Positions 7,644 through 15,056 of a stretch of DNA of 64,000 nucleotides are shown here, in pieces. The notes below the pieces were generated by a model that was not told the DNA's origin, ran no database searches, and saw nothing but the letters and a program-made list of their open reading frames with translations. This DNA comes from Bacillota bacterium. GTDB lineage: Bacteria; Bacillota; Clostridia; Clostridiales; Clostridiaceae. Made by a program: the position numbers and the translations under genes. Within the stretch, counting starts at the first letter, position 1; each line of letters starts with the position of its first letter. The DNA is taken from positions 1 through 64,000 of the forward strand of contig JAEXLD010000081.1 in NCBI GenBank assembly GCA_023445445.1, given 5' to 3'.

Positions 7644-8180
7644 GAGGGGGTTAGTAAAGCTAATGGAATTAAGTCATGGGATGAAATAACAGAAATTTTA
7701 TCAAAAGAAGGGTTAGATAGTAACAAAGTTAATGATATACTAACGACTAAAAAACCTAATAGACCAGACCCTTCAACTTATCTTAGTAAGGAATATATAG
7801 ATAATCATTTATCATATTTTAATGATGGGGTTACAAAAATAAAATCTAAAGCTCCAATAGACCAAGAGGGTATTGGATTAGGAACTTTCGTAATGCCAAA
7901 ATCAGTTGCTGATGATGTAATAAAGAAAGCAAATGGAGATGTTAGAAAATTGGAGGAGTTATTAGGCTTGAATCCAGGAGATTTAGGTGATAATCCTATT
8001 AGGTTAGATGTATCAAATCCTAAAAATATAAGAGTTCCAAGTGGGAATGAAGCTGGTGCATGGGATGGATATTGGACACCGGGAGGATATACTAAGCCTG
8101 GAGGCGTTATTGAAGCGGTAATAGACCCTGTTCCCAAAAGTGAATATTTAATTACTGAGAATATATTAAAAATAAAGTAA
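7644..8180 (+). CDS. Orphan toxin tip, cassette 1 (no start codon)
   Basis: The frame opens as EGVSKANGIKSWDEIT at 7644, directly after the IS110 end, and runs for 178 codons to 8180 with no proper start. The junction EGVSKANG matches KGVSKANR of cassette 3 and KGVS in the full-length LXG toxin. The tip has a Met/Pro segment (GTFVMPKSV), LLGLNPGD, RVPSGNEAGAWDGYW and TPGGYTKPGG. I recognise this as a polymorphic-toxin style C-terminal domain but cannot name its family. Without the LXG part it should be silent until recombined. Internal ATG 7893 lacks a clear binding site and would cut the domain. Confidence 0.65.
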   Translation, partial: EGVSKANGIKSWDEITEILSKEGLDSNKVNDILTTKKPNRPDPSTYLSKEYIDNHLSYFNDGVTKIKSKAPIDQEGIGLGTFVMPKSVADDVIKKANGDVRKLEELLGLNPGDLGDNPIRLDVSNPKNIRVPSGNEAGAWDGYWTPGGYTKPGGVIEAVIDPVPKSEYLITENILKIK

Positions 8181-8197
8181 AAGGAGTTAAACTTAAA

Positions 8198-8395
8198 ATG
8201 GAAAGTATCTTTATTGGAAATGGCATAGAAATTGTTAAAAAGAATGATAAATTTATTTTGATTTATGATGCTGGTGAAATTTGTGATAGAATGGAAGAAA
8301 TAGTGATTACAGAGGATGAAGTTGAATTAGCAAAAAAAAGTTCAATGGATGCATATAATATTATTATAAAATACCAGAATGAAGGCAGAAGATAA
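8198..8395 (+). CDS. Probable immunity protein, cassette 1
   Basis: This 65-residue acidic protein starts 17 bases after the cassette 1 tip, with AAAGGAG before ATG 8198. It has no signal peptide or membrane helix; the N-terminal half looks like a beta hairpin (FIGNGIEIVKKNDKFILIYD) and the rest helical. I recognise no family. Tight pairing with an orphan toxin tip is the only evidence for immunity. Unlike the tip it keeps its own start and binding site, so it may be expressed while the toxin is silent, a common arrangement for orphan immunity genes. Confidence 0.5.
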   Translation: MESIFIGNGIEIVKKNDKFILIYDAGEICDRMEEIVITEDEVELAKKSSMDAYNIIIKYQNEGRR

Positions 8396-8527
8396 AATCA
8401 AATATATATATATGTAAAAGAATAAGAGTGAGAAACAGTAGATGCATAAAAAGTATTATAGTAACTGCATAATAGAGGCTAATAGAAAATTGTAGTTATA
8501 TTAGTAAATGTAAGAGAATTTAATAAC

Positions 8528-8688
8528 GCATAATTTTAATAATGTAGTAAGAGAAAGACTAAATGAACTAGCTGAAAAACTTCGGCTAGTTCATTGCTTT
8601 TTATAGTGATAAAATGGTGGTAGAGATTGAAAATACACAACCCTACCACTAAAAGATAATAAGACAGACTATGCCCCGAGGGGGTAAG
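8528..8688 (+). repeat. Inter-cassette repeat, copy A (before cassette 2)
   Basis: About 161 bases are shared with 10067-10228, clearly similar over the whole length with short divergent patches. In order the unit has GCATAAT..TTAATAATG, the AATGAACTAGC hairpin with a T tract, a second hairpin GTGGTAG/CTACCAC (8617-8623 with 8643-8649), a stop codon, then codons for DRLCPEGV that lead into the toxin tip. It links the terminator of one cassette to the in-frame junction of the next. Confidence 0.85.
8562..8603 (+). terminator. Terminator hairpin in inter-cassette repeat A
   Basis: AATGAACTAGC (8562-8572) pairs perfectly with GCTAGTTCATT (8585-8595), followed by GCTTTTTAT. It would end transcripts coming from cassette 1. 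Confidence 0.8.
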
Positions 8689-9067
8689 ACAACCTGTTTC
8701 TGTAAATGCAAATGAGATAAGATTTAGTCAAAGCTCAGTTAATGGTGCAGATGAAATAATTAGTAGTATGAAAGCTAATGGTTGGAAAGGTGACCAGATT
8801 GATGTTATTAAAATGAGTGATTATAAGCTGACTACAATAGATAATACAAGAGTAGTTGCAGCAAGGGAGGCAGGAATAGATGTCCAAGCAATTATTCATG
8901 ATTCTAATGAGCTTCTACCTGAAGCTCTAATTGATAGGTTTACAACTAAAAAGGGTGTTCCTAAGACATGGGGAGAGGCAATTGAATTAAGAATTGAGAA
9001 GCAAAAAGCATCATTTAGAAATAATAATCCATTTGGAGCAGAAACTATGGAAAGGATAGGTAAATAA
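8663..9067 (+). CDS. Orphan toxin tip, cassette 2 (ParB-like domain, no start)
   Basis: After an in-frame TAA at 8660 the frame reads DRLCPEGVRQPVSV and continues for 134 codons to 9067. The domain resembles ParB/Srx-like proteins seen as polymorphic-toxin tips, with IRFSQSSVNG, a DVIKMSDYKLTTIDNTRV block, an AAREAGIDV segment and RFTTKKGVPKTW near the end. Its activity in this context is not known; DNA or nucleotide binding with nuclease or ATP-linked chemistry are options. There is no start codon at the junction, so it should need fusion to an LXG part. ATG 8768 is an internal methionine and is not favoured. A SUKH immunity gene follows 2 bases later. Confidence 0.7.
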   Translation, partial: DRLCPEGVRQPVSVNANEIRFSQSSVNGADEIISSMKANGWKGDQIDVIKMSDYKLTTIDNTRVVAAREAGIDVQAIIHDSNELLPEALIDRFTTKKGVPKTWGEAIELRIEKQKASFRNNNPFGAETMERIGK

Positions 9068-9069
9068 TT

Positions 9070-9429
9070 ATGAACATAGAAAGTTTAGAAAAAAAATTAG
9101 GAATTGATGGGTTTCAATATCCAGATTCATTTATTAAAGCAATAGAATTAAATTTATTAGATTTTGATTTGTGGTATATAATGGATGAGAAGAGGGTATT
9201 AAATAGGTTAAAAGGAGTTACAGAAAGATATCCTAATAGAAAGTTAATACCTTTTGCAAGACGAGATGACAATGATGATATAGCCTGTTTTGAAGTAGGG
9301 AAAGATGAGAAAGTACAAATAATACATGATTTTGCATCAGAAGGTTATGAACAAAGAAATGAATATAATGATTTTTGGGATTGGTTAAAAGATGCAATTG
9401 ACGAAATGATTGAGTTTAATAGAGAATAA
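9070..9429 (+). CDS. SUKH (SMI1/KNR4) family immunity protein, cassette 2
   Basis: The 119-residue cytosolic protein shows the SUKH pattern: a helical start, then LIPFARRDDNDDIACFE and the IIHDFASEGYE strand, ending in a Trp-rich helix (DFWDWLKDAI). The SUKH superfamily is one of the commonest immunity groups of polymorphic toxins. Its ATG is two bases from the stop of the ParB-like tip, so the pair travels as one unit. Binding to and blocking the cognate tip is the expected role. No strong ribosome binding site is visible apart from GGATAGG in the end of the tip gene. Confidence 0.8.
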   Translation: MNIESLEKKLGIDGFQYPDSFIKAIELNLLDFDLWYIMDEKRVLNRLKGVTERYPNRKLIPFARRDDNDDIACFEVGKDEKVQIIHDFASEGYEQRNEYNDFWDWLKDAIDEMIEFNRE

Positions 9430-9436
9430 AAAGGAG

Positions 9437-9988
9437 ATGAGTCATATAAATTATTTAGAATTAAGTAAGGAAATCTCATATGCTCTTAGGCATGCTCCTT
9501 GGGAATATGAATTGGAATTAGATGAAAATGGATGGGTTAGTGCTGAACAATTATTGATTGCACTTAATGAGAGTGATAAGTGGGAGAATGTAACTTTAGA
9601 AGATTTAGAGCATATGATAGAAAACTCAGATAAGAAGAGACATGAATTAGTTGAAGGTAGAATTAGAGCTATATATGGACATTCTATACCTAAGAAAATA
9701 ATAAAGGAAAGCACTGAACCACCAGCAATATTATATCATGGTACTGCAAGACGTTTTATAAATCCAATAGAGGATAAGGGATTATTACCAAAGGGAAGAC
9801 AGTATGTTCATTTGTCTAATGATATTGAAACTGCACTCCAAGTTGGTAAAAGACATGATAATAAACCTATTATTCTTGAAATTGATGCTAATAAGGCTTG
9901 GTATGAAGGCGTTAAGTTTTATTTGGGTAATGATAAAGTATGGTTAGCGGACAATATACCGAGTAAATATATAAAGGTCACTTCATAA
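9437..9988 (+). CDS. kptA: RNA 2'-phosphotransferase, KptA/Tpt1 family
   Basis: KptA removes an internal 2'-phosphate from RNA using NAD+. This 183-residue protein shows the family marks in order: LSKEISYALRHAP, LDENGWV, KKRHEL, IRAIYGHS, ILYHGTARR, VHLS and VWLADNIPSKYI. Together these contain the Arg-His-Arg type set. ATG 9437 lies directly behind AAAGGAG, which is unusually close; TTG 9410 is an alternative that adds 9 residues. It is the third gene of cassette 2, after the ParB-like tip and SUKH gene, rather than near a tRNA or RNA-repair locus. It could be a second immunity or damage-repair gene, or a passenger. Confidence 0.85.
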   Translation: MSHINYLELSKEISYALRHAPWEYELELDENGWVSAEQLLIALNESDKWENVTLEDLEHMIENSDKKRHELVEGRIRAIYGHSIPKKIIKESTEPPAILYHGTARRFINPIEDKGLLPKGRQYVHLSNDIETALQVGKRHDNKPIILEIDANKAWYEGVKFYLGNDKVWLADNIPSKYIKVTS

Positions 9989-10066
9989 TTATATTAAATC
10001 TGATAGCATAAAAATATAATTGGTCTAAATGATTAAAATTGGTGGAAAGTATATAAATAAGTTACT

Positions 10067-10228
10067 GCATAATATTAATAATGCAGTAAGGTATGTACAA
10101 AATGAACTAGCTGAAAAATTAGTAGGCTAGTTCATTGCTTTTTATATTGTTAAAATAGTTGTAAGAGTTGAAAACACTCAATCCTACCACTAAAAATAAA
10201 AAGACAGACTCTGCCCCAAGGGTGTAAG
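10067..10228 (+). repeat. Inter-cassette repeat, copy B (before cassette 3)
   Basis: This is the second copy of the unit at 8528-8688. The GCATAAT..TTAATAATG start, AATGAACTAGC hairpin, CCTACCACTAAAA block and AGACAGACT.TGCCCC end are all kept. The GTGGTAG half of the second hairpin is degraded here. The unit ends in frame with KDRLCPKGVSKANR. Confidence 0.85.
10101..10144 (+). terminator. Terminator hairpin in inter-cassette repeat B
   Basis: AATGAACTAGC (10101-10111) pairs with GCTAGTTCATT (10126-10136), followed by GCTTTTTAT. It closes cassette 2 after kptA. Confidence 0.8.
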
Positions 10229-10691
10229 TAAAGCTAATAGACTTATCCCAGGAAATATTGGAGTAGTTACAGGTAGTGATTCTACTAAGCTAGGAAAAAA
10301 TATAATGGAATCCATGGGATTAAAAAGGTCAACTAAATGGACTGGACATCAAGCACAACATATAATTCCTGCAGAAATGGGAGATAATCCAATAATTCAA
10401 AAAATAGGAATGAACTTAGATTATGCAACAAATGGAATACTCTTAAGAACACCGGATGCCGAATTAAGTGCTATGTCAAGACATAGAGGATATCAATCAG
10501 TATATAATGATGTAGTAAGAAATCAACTGAATAAAATGGATATCAATCAAAGTGTGGAAGTACTTCAAAAACAAGTATTGGACTTACAGATTGATTTAAG
10601 AAATCTACAAGAAAGTGCTTTACCATTGTATCCAAGTCAAGGAGCAACGGTAGACTTGTGGGAAAGAAGTTTAAGTAGAATTAGAAAGTAA
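10203..10691 (+). CDS. Orphan toxin tip, cassette 3 (AHH nuclease, no start)
   Basis: The frame begins after a stop codon with DRLCPKGVSKANR and runs 162 codons to 10691. The core reads GHQAQHIIPAEM, then LDYATNGILL and SRHRGYQSVYNDV, which is the AHH family of HNH/endonuclease VII-like toxins; here the first residue pair is QH rather than HH. DNA cleavage in a target cell is the expected activity. ATG 10305 starts inside the domain and is not a likely natural start. A DUF4274 immunity gene follows after 19 bases. It shares the VSKAN junction with cassette 1. Confidence 0.75.
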   Translation, partial: DRLCPKGVSKANRLIPGNIGVVTGSDSTKLGKNIMESMGLKRSTKWTGHQAQHIIPAEMGDNPIIQKIGMNLDYATNGILLRTPDAELSAMSRHRGYQSVYNDVVRNQLNKMDINQSVEVLQKQVLDLQIDLRNLQESALPLYPSQGATVDLWERSLSRIRK

Positions 10692-10710
10692 TAATTAAGG
10701 AGGATTTTAA

Positions 10711-11097
10711 ATGGATAAGTCTAAAAAGGAATATGTATATAAATTGCTCTATAGTAAAAATAGAAAAGATACTATAGATGAGATTAAAAGTATAACAGAT
10801 TCTAAGTTATTGCATATAATAGCAGGAAATTATAACTGGGATAATGGTTTTGAGATTCCATATAATATAATAAATAATAATAATTGTGATTTAGGGACTG
10901 CTTTAATGATTTTTTATGACGCTGATGGATATAGAGCTTTAGAGAATAAGGAAGAACTAAAGAATCCTAATTTAAAAGAGTGGGCTAACTTTATTTCAAA
11001 AATAGAGGAGCAAATTATAAATAATGAATTTAAAGTAAATCACATTAAGTTTATTCCTCCATTAACAAAGGTTCAAATTTTTAAATTGAAGCATTGA
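10711..11097 (+). CDS. DUF4274 family immunity protein, cassette 3
   Basis: The 128-residue protein contains LLHIIAGNYNWDNGFEIP, CDLGTALMIFYDADGY and a helical tail, the pattern of DUF4274 proteins that accompany nuclease toxins. The binding site AAGGAGG precedes ATG 10711. It has no export signal, so it acts in the cytosol, presumably by binding the AHH tip. This is the last intact gene of the cassette array; only a decayed fragment separates it from the xylanase gene. Confidence 0.75.
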   Translation: MDKSKKEYVYKLLYSKNRKDTIDEIKSITDSKLLHIIAGNYNWDNGFEIPYNIINNNNCDLGTALMIFYDADGYRALENKEELKNPNLKEWANFISKIEEQIINNEFKVNHIKFIPPLTKVQIFKLKH

Positions 11098-11107
11098 GGG
11101 ATAAGCT

Positions 11108-11311
11108 GCAGATTATATTGATATTATTAATATTTCTACAGATAGACAATCTTTTGATAATCTTAATGTTAATAATGAAATCATCCATGGAGAAGCTGTT
11201 TATAATATTGAAGAAACAATTAATAAGTCAGCAAATAATAACGAAGAGGGTTTCAAGATAATAAAAAGGAAGATATTGTTTAAATCAAAAAATTTTAAAG
11301 AAGCAAAATAA
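11108..11311 (+). pseudogene. Start-less remnant at the end of the toxin island
   Basis: An open frame without a usable start reads ADYIDIINISTDRQSFDN and ends EEGFKIIKRK..FKEAK at TAA 11309-11311, 67 residues. It looks like the C-terminus of a lost gene. The family is not recognised. The rest of the gap up to 11508 holds the xylanase promoter region. Confidence 0.4.
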
Positions 11312-11508
11312 TAATTATTATATGACTTTTAGAAAAAAGAAGAAAAAATATATAATATATGGTATAAATTTACAATTCGTTAAAACTCTCATAAAATCAC
11401 AATAAAACTATCGAAAATGATGAATTTGCATTTATTTATTTACAATATATGGTAAAGTGGCGAAGAATAGATATAATTGCATTGTAATCGTTATAAAGGA
11501 GTGATTTT

Positions 11509-14500
11509 ATGAGGAAAAGTAAAAAGTTTAAGGTCTTAAATATGCTTACTGTTTTATTTATGATCTTAGGTATCTTCTCAAATGTATCATCAAAAGCATT
11601 TGCAGAAAGTACTAAAAATCTAATTGGAAATGGCTCATTTGAAGACGGACAACAGGGCAAATGGACTCCTAGGGGGGACGTAAAGCTTGAAGTAACTAAG
11701 GAAACCAAAGCAGCAGATGGAGAGTATAGCTTAAAGGTTACAGGCAGAACTCAAAATTGGAATGGTCCATCTTATAGTGTGAAGGATACATTAGAAAAAG
11801 GCAGAACTTACAACATATCTGTTAAAGTTAAGGCTGTTGCTGGTGAAAATGCTTTAGGAAAAGAGGAAAAAGTTACTTTATCTATGGAAAAGGCAATAGA
11901 CAATTCTTCAGGCTATTCAAATATAGCCTCAGCTGATATTAATGAAGATACATGGACTACAGTAGGAAAGGATTATACCTTAGATTATACAGGGGAGTTA
12001 ACTAAACTTGAAATTTATGTGGAATCAAGCACTGTTAATTTAGAATTCTATATAGATGATTTAATAATTACAGATGTTACACCTGTAGATAAGGGAAATA
12101 TTGTTTCTAATGGAACCTTTGAAAATGGAGTTACTGGATGGGATAATCAAGGAACAGTAAACCTTGAAAGCTCTAGTGATTTCTATCACCAAGGAAGTCA
12201 TAGTTTAAAGGTTTCTGGAAGAGGAGCTGCATGGGCTGCACCTAGCTATAATTTAACTGAAAAAGTTGTATTAGGAAAAAGTTATGATGTAAGTCTTTGG
12301 GTTATGTATAATGAAGGTGAAAATACTGAAGAAACTATAAAAGCTACCTTTAAACCAGGCTATGCAACTGTTGGTGAAGTTATAGCCAAAAAGGGTGAAT
12401 GGACAGAAATAAAGGGAGCTATGAGTGTACCTGAAACTTTATCAGAAGCACCTAGCATATATATTGAAGCACCAAATGAAAAATTACCTTCTTATTATAT
12501 TGATGATGTCAAGATTGAAGGGGAATTACCAGCTGTACCTATTGAAATAGAACAAGGAATTCCAAGTTTATGTGAAAGCTTTAAAAATGATTTTCTAATT
12601 GGTGGAGCAGTTAATCCATGGGATTTTGGAAATAACAGTCTTACTGAACAACTTGTAGATAAACACTACAATATAATTACTGCAGAAAATGCTATGAAGC
12701 CAGAAAGCTTACAAAGAGAAGAAGGAAAATTCACCTTTGATGAAGCTGATAAGCTAGTAGATTATGCAAAGGCAAATAATCTTGTAATGAGAGGTCATAC
12801 TTTAGTATGGCATAGCCAAGTTCCAGATTGGTTTTTCCAAGATAAAGATAATCCTGAACAATTAGCAAGTAAGGAACTTTTATTAGAAAGAGAAAAAACT
12901 CATATAAGAACAGTATTAAATCACTATAAAGATAAATATGGAACTTCTGCAGAAGGTAGTCCAATTAAATACTGGGATGTAGTTAATGAAGTTATTGATG
13001 ATAATGGAGAATATAGAAATTCAAAGTGGTATCAAATAGCTGGGTTAGATTATATAAGAGTAGCTTTTGAAACTGCTAGAGAAGTTGATCCATCATTAAA
13101 ATTATATATTAATGATTACAATATAGAAAATAATGGTTCAAAAACTAATAAGTTATATGAATTAGTTAAGCTTTTAAAAGCAGAAGGCGTTCCAGTAGAT
13201 GGAGTAGGTTTCCAAATGCATGTTAATTCTAGTATATCAATGGATACTATAAGAAAATCTATTGAAAAGTTTGAGTCTATACCTGGAATAGAAATTCAAG
13301 TAACAGAATTAGATGTAAAAATGGGCGTGGAAAATGAAGCTGTAACTCATGAAGTTTTTCTAAAGCAAGGAAGATATTATAAGCAGTTATTTGATTTATT
13401 TAAATCAAAAAAAGAAATTATAAATGCAGTAGTTATTTGGGGAGTAACTGATGATACTTCATGGATTAAGGAGTCTAAACCATTATTATTTGATGTTAAA
13501 TATAAAGCAAAACCTGCATTTTATTCTATTGTAGATCCTAAGAATGCAGAAATTAATATAGAAAAAATACAAGCTGTACAAGGAACACCAAAGGATAAGG
13601 ATGATGTTATATGGTCAACAGTTAGGGGAATAGACATAAATACCTTCTATGAAGGATTAAAGGGTGCCACAGGAAAAGTTCAAATGATGTGGGACAACAA
13701 TAATTTATATATTAAAGCTCATGTTGATGATGCTACTTTAAATGATAAGGATAGTCTTGAATTATTTATTGATATAAATAATGATAATGGAGAGTATTTA
13801 GAAAATGATATTCATCTTACTGTGAAAGCTAGTGAAGCAATTAAAGAAGAAAATGAATATTTAGTTTACAAGAAGATTCCTTTAGCTGCTGATTTAGCTT
13901 ATGACAAGGTTATTGGCATTGATTTTAGAGTAAATGATTACAATGCTTATGGTGATAAAAATTCAATTGTTGTATTAAATGATTATTCTAATTCTCAAGA
14001 TACAAATAAAAAATATTTTGCAGATTTAAAATTAAGCAATAAATCTAAGATAGAAGATTCTATTTATGGAACTCCAGTTATAGATGGTGATTTTGATAAA
14101 TTATGGAATAATGCTAAGGAATTTAGTACAGATGTATGGGTAGAAGGTAAAGATGGTGCTACAGCAAAGGTAAAAACTATGTGGGATAAGGATAATTTAT
14201 ATGTTATTGCTGATGTAACAGATAAGGTTTTAAATAAAGAGAATTCAAATGCCTGGGAACAAGACTCAGTAGAAATATTCTTAGATCAAAATAATAATAA
14301 AACTTCAAGCTACCAAGGTGATGACAGTCAAATTAGAATTAATTTTGAAAATGAAGTTACTGTTTCAGGATATAAACCAGAGGGATTAAAAACTTCAGCT
14401 AAAATAACTGATAAGGGATATAGAGTTGAAGCTCTTATACCACTAACTGAAATAGAAGCAAAGAATGGGTCTATAGTTGGATTTGATATTCAGGTAAATG

Positions 14501-14844
14501 ATGCAGATGAATCAGGCAAAAGAACAAGTGTAGTAACATGGTGTGATCCATCAGGTGCTTCCTATGCCAATACTTCAGGCTTTGGAAATATTCAACTTGT
14601 TAAAAATGATGATAATCCAGGGGAAAATCCAACAACTCCAGAAAATCCAGGAACACCAAGTAATCCTGAGGAACCAAGTACACCAGCTAACCCAACAGCT
14701 CCTGAAACTGAAAAACCAGAAGAAAGTAAAAATAATAGTGGGTTACCTTTAACAGGAAGTCCAATATCTTCTTTGGGTGTTACTATAATAGGTGCATTAA
14801 TGGTTGCAGGTGGAATATTATTAAATAAGAAAAAAGTAAATTAA
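11509..14844 (+). CDS. Sortase-anchored multidomain GH10 endo-1,4-beta-xylanase
   Basis: The 1111-residue enzyme has a signal peptide (about 1-31), two CBM4_9/CBM22-type modules (about 36-190 and 197-345), and a GH10 catalytic domain (about 350-680). Acid/base E494 sits in WDVVNEV and nucleophile E600 in VTELDV. Two CBM9-like modules follow (about 690-1045), then a Pro/Thr/Glu linker, the sortase motif LPLTG at 1079-1083, a TM helix and a KKK tail. It should cleave xylan at the cell wall surface. A weak cre-like TGTAATCGTTATA just upstream (about 11485) hints at catabolite control. The gene is monocistronic, with AAGGAG before ATG 11509. Confidence 0.92.
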   Translation: MRKSKKFKVLNMLTVLFMILGIFSNVSSKAFAESTKNLIGNGSFEDGQQGKWTPRGDVKLEVTKETKAADGEYSLKVTGRTQNWNGPSYSVKDTLEKGRTYNISVKVKAVAGENALGKEEKVTLSMEKAIDNSSGYSNIASADINEDTWTTVGKDYTLDYTGELTKLEIYVESSTVNLEFYIDDLIITDVTPVDKGNIVSNGTFENGVTGWDNQGTVNLESSSDFYHQGSHSLKVSGRGAAWAAPSYNLTEKVVLGKSYDVSLWVMYNEGENTEETIKATFKPGYATVGEVIAKKGEWTEIKGAMSVPETLSEAPSIYIEAPNEKLPSYYIDDVKIEGELPAVPIEIEQGIPSLCESFKNDFLIGGAVNPWDFGNNSLTEQLVDKHYNIITAENAMKPESLQREEGKFTFDEADKLVDYAKANNLVMRGHTLVWHSQVPDWFFQDKDNPEQLASKELLLEREKTHIRTVLNHYKDKYGTSAEGSPIKYWDVVNEVIDDNGEYRNSKWYQIAGLDYIRVAFETAREVDPSLKLYINDYNIENNGSKTNKLYELVKLLKAEGVPVDGVGFQMHVNSSISMDTIRKSIEKFESIPGIEIQVTELDVKMGVENEAVTHEVFLKQGRYYKQLFDLFKSKKEIINAVVIWGVTDDTSWIKESKPLLFDVKYKAKPAFYSIVDPKNAEINIEKIQAVQGTPKDKDDVIWSTVRGIDINTFYEGLKGATGKVQMMWDNNNLYIKAHVDDATLNDKDSLELFIDINNDNGEYLENDIHLTVKASEAIKEENEYLVYKKIPLAADLAYDKVIGIDFRVNDYNAYGDKNSIVVLNDYSNSQDTNKKYFADLKLSNKSKIEDSIYGTPVIDGDFDKLWNNAKEFSTDVWVEGKDGATAKVKTMWDKDNLYVIADVTDKVLNKENSNAWEQDSVEIFLDQNNNKTSSYQGDDSQIRINFENEVTVSGYKPEGLKTSAKITDKGYRVEALIPLTEIEAKNGSIVGFDIQVNDADESGKRTSVVTWCDPSGASYANTSGFGNIQLVKNDDNPGENPTTPENPGTPSNPEEPSTPANPTAPETEKPEESKNNSGLPLTGSPISSLGVTIIGALMVAGGILLNKKKVN

Positions 14845-14852
14845 AATTAAAG

Positions 14853-14880
14853 CCTCAGAATATTTTCTGAGGTTTTATTA
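14853..14880 (+). terminator. Terminator of the xylanase gene
   Basis: CCTCAGAA (14853-14860) pairs with TTCTGAGG (14865-14872) around a 4-base loop, followed by TTTTATTA. Confidence 0.9.
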
Positions 14881-15056
14881 TACAATAATTTCATAAATAT
14901 TAACTAAAAAGTTTAATTAAAATAAAAACGAAATTAAAACTAATATTTTACTAATTAAGGTTAAATATGGTATAATATAAAAGATGCAAATAAAAGCCAC
15001 ATTATTATATATAACTTTAAAAATTATATAAAAACATATAAGTATTAGGAGGTATT

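Noticed and set aside
7893..8180. Short independent gene starting at ATG 7893
   Set aside because: The frame continues upstream to the toxin junction, and the ATG has no good binding site, so it is an internal methionine of the orphan tip.
9410..9436. TTG 9410 as the start of kptA
   Set aside because: It has no binding site and overlaps the SUKH gene; ATG 9437 gives the normal N-terminus, although its binding site is very close.
10305..10691. Independent AHH protein starting at ATG 10305
   Set aside because: The frame is open upstream to the conserved junction, and the site before this ATG is poor.
8663..10691. Orphan tips as frameshifted pseudogenes of complete toxins
   Set aside because: No LXG or pretoxin coding remains are found before them; instead a conserved repeat precedes them, so silent cassettes are a better explanation.
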